A DNA stretch of 48,206 nt from Zelonia costaricensis. Its lineage: Eukaryota > Euglenozoa > Kinetoplastea > Trypanosomatida > Trypanosomatidae. A program made the translations under genes and the position numbers. Location of the stretch: contig JASAOO010003369.1 of NCBI GenBank assembly GCA_030849075.1, forward strand, positions 1-48,206. The letters are read 5' to 3'. Under the pieces are notes generated by a model that saw only the letters and a list, made by a program, of their open reading frames with translations, was not told the origin of the DNA and searched no databases. This document shows positions 10,126 through 20,195 of the stretch, in pieces; within the stretch, counting starts at the first letter, position 1, and the number at the start of each line of letters is the position of its first letter.

Positions 10126-11281
10126 GATCCGCTTCGACGCCGCCCCGGCGGTGCTGCGGCTGCGCGAGAATACCGAGTACGTTTACGCCACATTCCGCAA
10201 TGTCGAGGACACGAAGGGCAACAACGGGCATGCCGGTACGCTGCTCGTCACGAACCTGCGCCTCATCTGGTGGAGCTCGCAGCGGCAAAACATGAACCTT
10301 AGCATCGGCTACTACTGCGTCAACAAGCTGACGGTGCAGGAGACGGAGTCGAAGCTGGCCGGTGGCGCAGCGGAGTGCATCACGCTGGGCGCCAAGTACG
10401 GCGCGAGCCGCTTCCAGTTTCTCTTCTCCGCTGCCCACAGCGGGGGCGGCGGCGGCGGGCTCGGCGAGGCGGGTGAGACCGGCGGCGGCGGCAGCGCGGG
10501 CCGGTTGCACCGTGCGTCGGGCCGCCGCGCCAAGGGCGAGGCAACGCAGCAGCGGCTGTACGCCACGATCCACGCGGTGTGGAACGCCTACGAGAACTCG
10601 CGGGTGTACCGCGAGCTGCGGGTGCGCAGCGCCGTGGTGCAGAGCGGCAACCTCATCCTGCTCGACGGCGAAAATGTGATTTCACGCACGTCGGGGGTGA
10701 GCAACGTGAGCAAGGACGAGGGGCACCTCGGCACCTTCGTCATCACGAACATCCGCGTGGTGTGGTTTGCCGCGGCGGAGTCCTTCAACGTCTCCGTGCC
10801 GTACCTGCAGTTCGTGGGCCTGCGCTCGCAGCTGAGCAAGTTCGGGCAGGCCCTGGTCATCGAGACCTCCAGCTACGCCGGCAACTTTGTGCTCGGCTTC
10901 CGAATAGCCCCGGAGGAAAAACTCACGGAGACATACACGACGATCAGCACGCTGTGGCGCACGTGGACGGCGCGGCCGCTGCTGGGGATGCGGGTGGAGC
11001 TGCACGACAGCACGACCGCCGCGATGGTGCCAGACGCGGTGGCGAGCTCCGGCGCTGGCGGCGTGGCGGCGCCACTGCCGGCGCCGCGAGAGCGGCAGAT
11101 AGAGGGCCATAATGTAGTGCAGGAGGCGCCGACGGACGCCTTCGCGGCGTACTACGCCGACGACGGGCAGAACGGGGCGGACCGGCGCCCGGTGTACGAC
11201 CCCTCGATTGGGCTCGCCGTGGAGAAGCTGCGCAAGGGGGCCACGATCCAGAGCCTGTGGGACACCTCCGTGCCTCCGTGA
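10010..11281 (+). CDS. BBS5: BBS5, BBSome subunit
   Basis: 423 residues from the ATG at 10010. The frame opens at 9905 but the extra 35 residues are a His/Pro/Arg-rich run unlike the family, so I prefer the internal Met. The protein has the two tandem PH-like (DM16) domains of BBS5. The first contains QDREIRFD, VEDTKGNNGHAGTLLVTNLR and NLSIGYYCV; the second contains VSKDEGHLGTFVITNIRVVW and FNVSVPYLQ. An insertion of about 35 residues rich in Gly (around 10438-10545) splits the end of the first domain. In other eukaryotes BBS5 binds phosphoinositides and helps the BBSome move membrane proteins in and out of cilia; here the flagellum and flagellar pocket are the expected site. The C-terminal tail (about 11020-11281) is divergent. 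Confidence 0.93.
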   Translation: MRRERSARSADLGLPGSSSAGAAASKGIAKAFSFWQDREIRFDAAPAVLRLRENTEYVYATFRNVEDTKGNNGHAGTLLVTNLRLIWWSSQRQNMNLSIGYYCVNKLTVQETESKLAGGAAECITLGAKYGASRFQFLFSAAHSGGGGGGLGEAGETGGGGSAGRLHRASGRRAKGEATQQRLYATIHAVWNAYENSRVYRELRVRSAVVQSGNLILLDGENVISRTSGVSNVSKDEGHLGTFVITNIRVVWFAAAESFNVSVPYLQFVGLRSQLSKFGQALVIETSSYAGNFVLGFRIAPEEKLTETYTTISTLWRTWTARPLLGMRVELHDSTTAAMVPDAVASSGAGGVAAPLPAPRERQIEGHNVVQEAPTDAFAAYYADDGQNGADRRPVYDPSIGLAVEKLRKGATIQSLWDTSVPP

Positions 11282-11471
11282 AGGCACATCGCCGAGGGAT
11301 GGGTTGGGGTGCGGCTCGCTGCTCCTCTTCTCATCTCTAAGGGGGCGAATGCGTGTGTGGAGGCGCCTCCTCTGCCCCCCTCAGGCTTGTGCGGCACACC
11401 CCGTTGATGCAGCACGCGTGTTGCCGGCGTGGGGATGGTCATCGTTGTGCGCGAGCGAGCACAGTGTGCAG

Positions 11472-11504
<33 letters not shown>

Positions 11505-12178
11505 CCTGCGAGTTGTGTTGGTGGTGCGCGTTGCTCCCGTCACTCTCTCTCTATCTGGTCGTTGTGCCGGCCTGCGCCTCTCTTGTACAGGACGGCACTG
11601 AAAAGACGTGAAGGACACGTGATCGCAGCGCTTCAACGGCGATCACTTGTCGCGGTAGTGCACTGCATGAGGGACTGGCGACGGACTTGCGGTGCTGCTG
11701 CAGTGGAGCGGGAAGTGGAGGGCGCTGGCAGCGTACACGCTGGGAGGCGTGGCGAGACATGGAGAAGCCTCGTGCCGCCTTGCTCAACTCGAGCTTTGAC
11801 GCTGCTGCTTGATTCGATCTTGCTCGTACCGGGACGCCAGCGCATGTGCGTGCGTGTCATAAGGACGGGACTGCTTTCGTTCGATGTTCCCTCCGTCGCT
11901 CCTCACCTGATCTGCCACCTGCTTCTCATTCCTACACTGCACATTGTTCACCAGCTCAGCTGCCGGTGCTACGCAGCACCACGCGCCCACACCAACACAC
12001 ATAGTGGGACGACGCAGGCGGGTGGGGGGGAAGCGCACGCGTGAGCATCGCGCCCTCTCGTGTGCGCCTCGTGTTTCCTGCTTCATCTGATTTACCACGT
12101 ACCGCATTCAAGCAGTCACCCACGTACACACAGTCACACACACACACTTACACACACACACACGCACACGCGCATAGG
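11282..12178 (+). other. Intergenic region between BBS5 and the small membrane protein
   Basis: About 0.9 kb. It holds a CA tract at about 11472-11500, a 6-bp hairpin with a tetraloop at 11965-11980, pyrimidine-rich stretches at about 11869-11952 and 12058-12110, and a CA-rich run (12121-12172) directly before the start codon. No gene is seen. Confidence 0.55.
12111..12112 (+). promoter_or_regulatory. Candidate spliced-leader acceptor for the 12179 gene
   Basis: AG after a C/T-rich stretch (12058-12110). An earlier AG at 11953-11954 after another pyrimidine tract is an alternative. The later one gives a leader of about 66 bases made mostly of CA repeat. Confidence 0.4.
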
Positions 12179-12673
12179 ATGCAGATCATTCACAAGTACC
12201 GCAACCGCGCCTTCGCGGTTGCGCTCTGGAGTGGTGCGACGTGCGTTGTGATGTTCTGGCTGGTGATGCGGCGCTCCGGCTTCAACACCGGCTACAGCCG
12301 GTGTACGTACCTCGTGATGATGGGCGAGTACAAGCAGCTGCTCGAGCCGGGTACCTTCCCCAGCAACGAGCGACTCCCACCGCACCTGCGCCTGGACAAA
12401 CCTTCGTACCTCGACCTCCCCCAGACAGAGATCGCGCTGCCGCCCGTGATCGACGTGAGCCTGTCCGACCGCGATCAGATCGCGCGGCTGGATAGTGAGC
12501 TGCCCGCGGGGGAGCGCTCCGACCTGCATGTGCAGTTCGGCCCGTTCAAGTCGCAGACGATCATCATGACGCCCAGCTCGAATGAGCGCTACGTGCGCCG
12601 CCGCCTCGGCCTCTCGGAGCGGGACCGCGAATCGATGGAGCGAGAGGCGCAGCAGGCGGCACGCCCAGTCTGA
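12179..12673 (+). CDS. Small single-span membrane protein, function unknown
   Basis: 164 residues from the ATG at 12179; the frame is open from 12041, but the upstream part is translated CA repeat (Thr-His), so the later Met is chosen. A short basic N-terminus (MQIIHKYRNR) is followed by one hydrophobic segment at residues 11-30 and then a polar, soluble remainder ending in an Arg/Glu-rich helix. This layout (positive inside, one span near the N-terminus) fits an inner mitochondrial membrane or ER-anchored subunit. I do not recognise the family. The normal codon bias and clean frame make it a real gene. Confidence 0.75.
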   Translation: MQIIHKYRNRAFAVALWSGATCVVMFWLVMRRSGFNTGYSRCTYLVMMGEYKQLLEPGTFPSNERLPPHLRLDKPSYLDLPQTEIALPPVIDVSLSDRDQIARLDSELPAGERSDLHVQFGPFKSQTIIMTPSSNERYVRRRLGLSERDRESMEREAQQAARPV

Positions 12674-13728
12674 CGCGCTGATGTCCGGTAGAGCACGTCA
12701 TGGGAGTTGGAGGGAGAGAGGGAGTTGGGAAGGGTTGTGGGAAAGGGCCATCGACGGCAGGTCAGTGGTGCGCGCGGCGCTGCGTGTGTCTGCAGTGGCG
12801 GCTCTTTTGGAAAACCAGGCAACGCGCGCCTCTCTCTCGCTTTCTCATCTCCCATCTCTGCGTGTTGGGTGCGCCGTGCCTCACTGCGTGCGCCTTCGCC
12901 CCCCCCCCCCTCCCCACGTGCCTGCTGGCGGTGCGCACGGCTTGTGCGACAGCTCGCACCGTGACCGCGCTCCCGAAGACACTACAGTGGCTGTCTTGGC
13001 CGCATCCGGTCACGCACTCAAGACTTTATCTCTCTTTCTCACACAAGCACACATTCACACGCTCGCGAGCAAGCGCCATGCGTAGGCGAGTCACCGCTGG
13101 TCGGCTTCTCGCGTGCGCTTTGCGTGTGCGCACCTCGCTGGCATCCACGCATTTGCTGATGACCCGCGTCCCGCCGCGTGCACCCCTCCCCCTCCTCTCT
13201 CTCCCTCTTTCTCCCTATCTCTTCACCCACCTCGTAATTAAACTCCACACTTGCGTACTTCCGCACCACGCGCCGCGGTGATTGTGGTGGTGGTGGTGGT
13301 GCTGACGACGGCATCACCGACCATGGCGCTGCTCTCCGCAACATCCCCACAGCGACGCTGCTTTGCCGGCCACCCGTTTCCTGCACTTGCGCAGCACGAA
13401 TCCGCCGCACTATCACACACACACACACACACACAGATACAGATACACGACCTCCATCAGTCTCCGACACTCCTCTCTGTTCTCTGTGTTTCTTGTTTCC
13501 AGTTGTCTGCGTGTCCGCCCCTCCCCCCTCCCCCACCCTGCCTGCGGCTCCTGTTGCTCCCTTCCTTCCTCCCGGCGCCCCCCCCCCCTACCCTACCCCG
13601 TCCCCATCCCCGTGGCAGGCGCGCGCACGCACGGACGCCGGCGCCCCCCCCCCTCGGCCATCGAGTGGGCCCCATTACCTTCTTCTCTCTCCCCACCCCC
13701 CGCAACGCCGTGCGGGCCTGCCTTCACC
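12674..13728 (+). other. Intergenic region before the LRR protein gene
   Basis: About 1.05 kb with a C run at about 12900-12910, a short CA-type stretch near 13045-13060, a GTG-rich stretch at about 13281-13302, a CA tract (13415-13435), then a strong polypyrimidine tract ending in the predicted acceptor. The last 200 bases are C-rich leader with no ATG. No gene is supported. Confidence 0.55.
13501..13502 (+). promoter_or_regulatory. Predicted spliced-leader acceptor for the LRR gene
   Basis: AG directly after a T/C tract (13461-13500). The leader from here to 13728 has no ATG, which supports the start chosen at 13729. Confidence 0.55.
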
Positions 13729-16323
13729 ATGTATGCCTCACTCGGCATCTCAGCGGAGCAGGTGTACGGGGACATGTACACGGCCTGGCTGCGCGACACA
13801 CACGAGAAGAACACCAACGACGTGAAGCGGCTGTACACCACGATGATTGAGAACGGGTTTGGCGAGCAGCAGATCTTCATGCGTCGGCAGCGGCTGGGCG
13901 CCAACTTCATCAGCAGCCTCGCCCCGCTCCTCCACCAGTGCTCGCTCCTGAAGCTTGACCTGCACGGGAATATGCTGCGTGACGTGGGCTGCGAGCTGCT
14001 GGTGCACGTGCTGCGCGACTTGCCGCAGCTCACCTACCTCGACCTCGGCGCCAACGCGATTGGCTGCTCCTCTGTCGTTGCGAGCGGCATCATCGGCGGT
14101 GGGGGCGGTGCCGTGGCGGGGGGTGGCGGCTCGGCTGCATCCGGCAAGAGCAGGGGTGCGGGCGGCGCGGCAAGCGGCCGAGGTGGTGGCGCCGCCGCCG
14201 CCGCGGCGACCGCCCCCGCAGCTGGCGCAGCCGGTGGCGGGGGTGCCGTGGTGCGCAGTGCCGCGAGCAGCAACTACTTCAACGCGATGCAGGGCCTCGG
14301 CGCCGCCATTGCGCAGCACAAGCGGCTTTCCATTCTCATCCTCGGCTCAGACCGGGAGGAGGCCTACACCAACCAGATCGAGGTGACGGGGGCGATGCTG
14401 GTCTTGGAGGGCTGTCTTCTGAGCCGCACGCTGAAGCGGCTCGACCTCAGCGGCAACCCGTTCGCCGTGAACGATGGCGCCACGGCGGCGGGCAGTGGCG
14501 GCGGGGCTGGCGCACCGGGTGCGGACGCGCGGCGCGCACAGGATGGCGCCAACGGGATGACCTCAGCGAACTCCAGCTCCGGCGTCGCCGTGTCTGGGCG
14601 CCTGGGCAGTCGGTCCTCACCCGAAGGGGACCGCAGCGCTGCCGGAGCGCCCGCGGCGGGCAATGGTGGGACGGCAGGAGTCATGGGTGGTGGTGGTGGT
14701 GGCGGGTACGCGGTGAAGTCGGCCCCACGCACGCCGGTGCAGGTGCTGGCGCAGCTGCTCCGCACCTCCATGACGCTGACGCACCTCACCCTGCGCGCGA
14801 TCGGCCTCAGCGACGCTGGCGCCGCACAGCTCTTCGACGCAGCCGGGACGAGCCGCACACTGCAGCAGCTGGACATTAGCGCGAATGGTCTCAGCTCCCG
14901 TGTCGCCGATGTGGCGGGTGCGCTGATGCTGCAGCGCACGGCGGCGGTGCGGGGCGGGGCGCTGGGCTGCACCCTGCAGTCCCTCCTGCTGTCCCACAAC
15001 GACTTGTGGGACAACAACAACAACGCAGCGCTGGTGCGCCGCGACAGCTTTGGCATGGGCGGCGGCATGACGTCGTCCAAGTTCGCTGGCCGCACGCGGG
15101 CCCTGCGCTCTACGGCGGGCGACGTCGGGGACGGCGAGAACCCGCTTCAGCAGCACCATCACAACCCCAGTCCAGGGCTCACACTGCTCTCCGCGCTGAG
15201 CCACGACCAGTTCGTGACAGCGCTTTACCTCGACGACTGCGCGATGGACGACTCGGCGCTGCTGACCCTCTGCCGCGCCCTCATGACCAACCCGATGCTG
15301 AAGGTGCTGTCGATGCGGCGCAACTCGCTGTCTCCGGACGGAGTGGTGCAGCTCGGCCGCGCGCTCTGCCGCCACCCGTGTCTCGAGCGGCTGCTCATCT
15401 CCGGCAACCCCATCGAAGACGAAGGCGTCTGCGCGCTGGCCACGGCGTTGGGCCAGCCAGACGCGTCGCTGGTCGAGGTCGATGTGACGAAGACCTGGAT
15501 CGGCGACCGCGGGCTCATCGCACTGGGTGTTGCCCTGCAGATGAACACCTCCCTGCGCGCCCTGCACATCTCCGACAACCACTTCACCCACCACGGCGGT
15601 GCCGCCTTTGCTGCCCTGCTGGAGAACAACACGTGCGTGGTCCGGTGCGAGCTCGGGGCCACGAGCGTGCCCCACCACGTTGTGCTTCGCCTGGAGCGTA
15701 CCACCGCGCGCAACCGCGCCCGCGCCGAGAACGCCAGCGCCGACGCGCTCAAGGCGGAAGTGGTGCGGCTGCATTACCAGAAGTACAAACTGCTCGAGGC
15801 GCACATCGAGCTGGAGGCGCTGCGGGAGAGCAACGCCGAGGTGAAGCGCACCACCGAGAACTTCGATCTGCAGACCAAGCAGGACCACGGCGACTTCGTG
15901 AAGCGCATCCGCGAGCTGGAGGAGCAGATCGAGAACGCGCAGCAGCAGGACGTTCGCTACACGGAGCAGAAGGCAAAGCTGGAGGCCGACCTGGCCAAGG
16001 CAGAGCGCGCGCATGAGGAGGACATGACGTACGTTGCAGAGCGCCTCGCAGTCGAAGTTGGGCTGCGCGAAAAGGCCGAGGCGGAGATGCAGAAGCTGCA
16101 GGCCGAGCTGGTGGACTGGCAGGAGAACGGGGCGGCGCGCGAGCAGCAGAAGCGGGAGCGACTCACGGCGCTCAAGGCGGACCAGGAGGCGTGGGCGACG
16201 CAGCGGCGCGCGTACCGCGAGCGGGCCACGGAGCTGCAGCAGCATGTGGCCGCGCAGGAGGCCGCCGTGGCGTCCATGGGAGCGGGCACCTCAAAGGCGC
16301 GCCGCAAGTCTGGTAAAAAGTAG
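13729..16323 (+). CDS. Leucine-rich-repeat protein with C-terminal coiled coil
   Basis: 864 residues from the ATG at 13729; the frame extends to 13363, but that part is low-complexity Pro/Thr-His. LRRs of the ribonuclease-inhibitor type are clear, e.g. LLKLDLHGNMLRDVGCELL, LTYLDLGANAIG, LKRLDLSGNPFAV, LQQLDISANGLS, LKVLSMRRNSLSPDGV and LRALHISDNHFTHHG. Two Gly/Ala/Ser-rich insertions interrupt the repeats (about 14092-14260 and 14476-14700). From about residue 663 the protein becomes a long charged coiled coil (about 15719-16280) with a basic tail. LRR plus terminal coiled coil recalls centrosome/cilium proteins such as LRRC45 and CEP78, so a basal-body or flagellar role is a reasonable guess but not proven. 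Confidence 0.85.
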   Translation: MYASLGISAEQVYGDMYTAWLRDTHEKNTNDVKRLYTTMIENGFGEQQIFMRRQRLGANFISSLAPLLHQCSLLKLDLHGNMLRDVGCELLVHVLRDLPQLTYLDLGANAIGCSSVVASGIIGGGGGAVAGGGGSAASGKSRGAGGAASGRGGGAAAAAATAPAAGAAGGGGAVVRSAASSNYFNAMQGLGAAIAQHKRLSILILGSDREEAYTNQIEVTGAMLVLEGCLLSRTLKRLDLSGNPFAVNDGATAAGSGGGAGAPGADARRAQDGANGMTSANSSSGVAVSGRLGSRSSPEGDRSAAGAPAAGNGGTAGVMGGGGGGGYAVKSAPRTPVQVLAQLLRTSMTLTHLTLRAIGLSDAGAAQLFDAAGTSRTLQQLDISANGLSSRVADVAGALMLQRTAAVRGGALGCTLQSLLLSHNDLWDNNNNAALVRRDSFGMGGGMTSSKFAGRTRALRSTAGDVGDGENPLQQHHHNPSPGLTLLSALSHDQFVTALYLDDCAMDDSALLTLCRALMTNPMLKVLSMRRNSLSPDGVVQLGRALCRHPCLERLLISGNPIEDEGVCALATALGQPDASLVEVDVTKTWIGDRGLIALGVALQMNTSLRALHISDNHFTHHGGAAFAALLENNTCVVRCELGATSVPHHVVLRLERTTARNRARAENASADALKAEVVRLHYQKYKLLEAHIELEALRESNAEVKRTTENFDLQTKQDHGDFVKRIRELEEQIENAQQQDVRYTEQKAKLEADLAKAERAHEEDMTYVAERLAVEVGLREKAEAEMQKLQAELVDWQENGAAREQQKRERLTALKADQEAWATQRRAYRERATELQQHVAAQEAAVASMGAGTSKARRKSGKK

Positions 16324-16823
16324 ATGACTGGTGTGGTGGGGTGGGGGGGGGGCCTGTGGGACCGACGAGGCACAGGTCCTGCTTGGAGCTCGCGGGAGGC
16401 CCCCTGCGCGGGCCGAGGCAAGTCACGGATACGACGTCACGTGCACGTCTAGTGCTCTCACGCCGATGCGCGAAGTCGGGGTCGCGGAGGCGAGCGCGGG
16501 GACGGCGGTTGCGGCTGTGAGTAGGCGCGCGTGCAAACGTGTAGGCGCAGAGCCGTACCTCCTACTCACTTCCATTTTTCTCTGCGAACTGCGGCCGACT
16601 GTATGCGAGTGTCGCTCCCGGCTCCCCTGACGTGCTGGTGTGTTCACCCACGGACGCACACGGATCGGCACAAGCCCCGTCACCGCCCCTCGTCACCTAG
16701 TTGCTGTGCTGCTCGCAGCGCACTCGAGCAGTGGCGATGAACGTTGCTGCTACTCGAGCACCCCCGTACCCCGCACCGTCTGCTCTCCTTCTCTTCCTCT
16801 CTTCTCCCTCGTCCAGCGGCCCC

Positions 16824-16824
<1 letters not shown>

Positions 16825-16861
<37 letters not shown>
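16825..16861 (+). repeat. (TG)n simple repeat, about 37 bases
   Basis: Perfect TG dinucleotide tract in the 3' flank of the LRR gene. Confidence 0.9.
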
Positions 16862-18051
16862 CCTCCTTCTCTTCCACGATGTAAAGCAATATGTGAACGG
16901 GGGGGGGGAGGACCGCGATGCACCGCGTGGACGGACACGCGTGTCTGTATACTAGAACCGTGAGGGACGGGGGATGGTAGTGATGGTGGGGTGGGAGGGG
17001 GAGGACGGAGGACCACCGTGGGCCCCCCACTCTCCTCCTCCTCCTCCTCTTCGTCTTCCGTCCTGTTGCCAACCCTCTTGTGTGGACCCCAACCGCGGCG
17101 CATGATGTGACTTGTTGTTGCTCTGTTCTTGACGATTTCCCGTTCCCGTTTCGACTCGTCACGGTGCCCCGCACCGCGCGCTGGTCGCACGATGGACATA
17201 TGAGCACGACAGCATGCAAAGGAAACAAACAACACCAATGCAGAGAACGAAGCACGAGTTGTAGTCAGTAGACGCACAAGCGGGCGCAAGCACACACACA
17301 CACAGACACGCGAACACAGAGACTGAAGGGCGAGACAGGGCTCAACTGCATTTGCGTGCCTCGCGGACGATCCGTTCCAGTCCTCCCCTGCGGAGGGGGG
17401 GGGGAGGGGCGCTCGCTTGTTACGAGTGTTCGTCTACCCTGATGCGCTTCGTCTTTCATGGAGACTGTCGCACGTTCAGCGGCTGCACGAGCTGTGTGTG
17501 TGCGTGTGCGTGTGCGTGTGTGTGTGGGTGCAGCATTGACGAGCGGGCACAGCTCAAGACGCCTTTCACGTCCACATCTTGCGGGGGAATCATGCCGCGC
17601 GCGCCTGCCCCCCTTTTCCCCCCTTCCTATCCGCTTGGCTTCTCGCCGCCATCACGTCCAGCGCCGGCGCTCGCCGCGGTGCGTGCCTGGGTATCGCTGA
17701 GTGATACGGTTTGCTGACGGCGCTACTTGGCACGCGGCCCCCCTTGCCCCCCCTCTTCACCTGTCCCCACTCTTTCCCCCTTCTCCCCCCTCCGCCATCC
17801 TCACCTGCGCATGCATCGTAGAGCTCCGCACTATTCTCACTCTCGTTCTCTTCACCACAAACGCATCGCTAGCCCTCCACCCCCTCTTCCCCCTCTCTCC
17901 TCCCGCGCACGTCGACTGCGGCGCATTGTTGATATTATTTGGTTCTACTTCGCCCCCCTCCCCTTCCACCGCTGTCCCTCCCCTCTTTCTATTCGGCGCA
18001 TCTCGCCCGCATCGGTGACCACACACACACACACACAAATACTATTCTCAT

Positions 18052-18053
18052 AG
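18052..18053 (+). promoter_or_regulatory. Predicted spliced-leader acceptor for the first DUF962 gene
   Basis: This is the first AG after the long polypyrimidine stretch and CA tract. It leaves a leader of about 40 bases before the ATG at 18094. Confidence 0.55.
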
Positions 18054-18093
18054 CTTGTGCTTCCCCCCCTCTTATACACACGTGTACGCCACC

Positions 18094-18420
18094 ATGGTGA
18101 ACATCAGCGCCAAGTTCCAGGTCTCGGCCTCGAACCACAAGGAGTACCACATCTACTACATGGCCAAGCACTCCAAGCAGTGGACTCGGCGTGTGCACCT
18201 CATCGGCACGGCGGTCGGCGTCGTGGGGGTGGCTGCCTCGGCGGCCCGCATGGACGCCGTCGGGGCGGCCATCAGTGCGGTGGTGGGCACGGCGATCTGC
18301 TGGGCGGGCGACCTCGCGGTGGAGCAGACGCAGCCGACGACCTTCACGCACCCCATCTGGTCCGTGATGTCCAACTTCCAGATGATCACCTCGATGCTGA
18401 AGGGCGACATGAGCATCTAG
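18094..18420 (+). CDS. DUF962 / Mpo1-like small membrane protein, copy 1
   Basis: 108 residues from the ATG at 18094 (context gccaccATGG, strong). It matches the DUF962 (Mpo1-like) pattern: an N-terminal EYHIYYMAKHS element, a HLIGTA motif (His35), two closely spaced hydrophobic segments (about 34-52 and 55-72), then WAGDLAVEQTQPTTF and HPIWSVMSNFQM. The yeast member Mpo1 is an ER iron-dependent dioxygenase in 2-hydroxy fatty acid (phytosphingosine) breakdown; many bacterial relatives are unstudied. Here the usual Gly-His before the conserved Glu is Gly-Asp (Asp73), so catalysis by the same metal site is doubtful. It is about 40% identical, without gaps, to the copy at 24779. Confidence 0.85.
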   Translation: MVNISAKFQVSASNHKEYHIYYMAKHSKQWTRRVHLIGTAVGVVGVAASAARMDAVGAAISAVVGTAICWAGDLAVEQTQPTTFTHPIWSVMSNFQMITSMLKGDMSI

Positions 18421-18647
18421 ACGGAACTCGATACGGTGACAACATAGAGGATGCGATGAGAAAGGTGTGCGTGTGTGTGTGTGTGTGCACGGGTGCACTA
18501 TATACGCATCCCCCCCTCCCCCCCTCTTGAAGCAGTGCGCGGCTGCAGCGCGCTCACCTCGCCCAAACTCTCCCTCCCCTCCCCTCCGTCTTTGCACCTT
18601 CCTTGCCTGACACGTCGATGTGCCTGGCAAGTCAAGTGGGAGGACAA

Positions 18648-18663
18648 GGGGGGGGGGGGGGGG
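18648..18663 (+). repeat. G16 homopolymer
   Basis: Sixteen consecutive G on the sense strand about 230 bases after the DUF962 stop codon; it could form a quadruplex in RNA. Confidence 0.85.
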
Positions 18664-20193
18664 AGCGGCAGGAGGCGTGCGTCCGCGTTTGCTTTTCTCT
18701 CAAGGACCGCGCCGTGAGAACTTGGGCGAGGATCCCCCCGCCACGTCACTCGGGCTCAGCCCGCCGATCACCTCCTGCTCCAGCGGCGCTCCCGCTGTCT
18801 CCCCCCTCTTCTCGTCTGCATGGTCCAACAGTCACGCCGATGCACCCCTCCGCCCCCCCTCCCTTGTTCTCGTGTCCCCCCCACCGTCTCCGCCGCGTCA
18901 GCCTAGGCGGGAGCACACACGCAAACGGACCAAGAATGAAGGGGTGGGGAGGGAGGGTGGGCGGGAGGAGGAGGCGACCTGCGTGCGTGAGGACCCCCTC
19001 CTCCTCCCCCACCCCGCACGCACACGCCAAGTCTCACCTCGTTGAAGGACAGCATTCCTTTGTGCTGTGTCACCGTGCGGTGTCTGGGCCAGGAGGACCC
19101 TCCGGCCCCCTTCCCTCCTCCCTGCCACTTCTTTGCCCGATGTTTTCAGCTTCGATTCCATTCTTCTTTTTCTTTCTTGTACGCCACGGTGCGGTGGCAG
19201 TGCGTGTCACGGGGGACACGCGCCTTTCCGCCTCCCCTGTTTTTCCCCCCCCTTTGCGCTCCTCCCTCCCTCCCTCCCTCTCATTCTCTCCGTGTCAGCG
19301 CCGCCCCACCCAGCCGTCTTGTCTACCCGTTAGCCACACTGTAGTGTATCCTCTTGTGTGTGTGCGTGTGTGTGGGTGCTCCTCAGCGGCAACAACACAC
19401 GACAGGCTCGCATCCCGCTTGTGCCCTTCACGAGGCTGCAGAGGCACGCAGCGGAGGCCAAAAAAGGCCAGGAACGGCAGCGCACACACACGGCACGCCC
19501 CGGTACGCATCCGCACGCGGCAACAAGGCGGAAAACGACAACAATGCCGCAAGCGCAACGAGGGGACGTGCGTACACAACCCCGTCCGCGCGGGCACCGG
19601 CGCCACACCCCAATCCCCTCTGCATGTCCCCTTCCTCCGCTGGTGCGTCCGCGGCTGCCTCGTGCGTTTGCCTCGACACCACCAACTCCCGCACCCCCAC
19701 TGCGACTCGGCTCTCTTTGGGGGAACTGCCACTGCCGTTGCCTGGCGCACGGTGTGGGCGGCACGCGATCCCCCTCCGTGCCACGGCAACGCCACCGTCA
19801 CGCAGTCGCCGATCCCTCCTCTCCGCCCAGCCCCCCGCGCACCCCTGTGGCGCAGCGACCGACCGCACGGGCCGCGCCGAGCGCGTCTGTGCGGCGTGCG
19901 ACACCGCACCTCGTGTGTGTGCTTCGTGCCCGCCCTGCGGTGCCCCTCCCCCCCGCTGCTCCCCGTTCCCGTCCTCCATCCCCGACCCCGCTGCACCCGC
20001 TCACGTCCCCTTCACCGCTTTTGCCGACTTCCCCACGCACCGCCTGCACACCGCTGCGCAAGTCCTGCGACACCGTCTCTTCACCACCCACACCCCCACA
20101 CCCCTCGACACCCTCACACCCCCACACCACCCGCCACCAACCCCCACACCTCCACCCACTCACACCCACACACGTGCATCTCCTCTCCACATC

Positions 20194-20195
20194 AG
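20194..20195 (+). promoter_or_regulatory. Candidate spliced-leader acceptor for the glycosyltransferase
   Basis: AG after a C-rich tract and TCTCCTCTCCACATC. No ATG lies between here and 20268. Confidence 0.45.

Larger units (their letters stand above)
16324..18093 (+). other. Intergenic region between the LRR gene and the first DUF962 gene
   Basis: About 1.8 kb. A G-rich patch (16338-16352) just after the stop continues into a stem of about 9 bp with one G-U pair (16350-16358 with 16371-16379). A TG tract (16825-16861), a G run (16899-16908), a short CA tract (17289-17305), a TG-type tract (about 17497-17527) and then a long C/T-rich stretch (17735-18010) and a CA tract (18021-18037) follow. 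No gene is seen. Confidence 0.55.

Noticed and set aside
14617..16245. 542-codon open frame on the - strand
   Set aside because: Antisense shadow of the LRR/coiled-coil gene; no plausible protein features and the opposite frame has clear LRRs.
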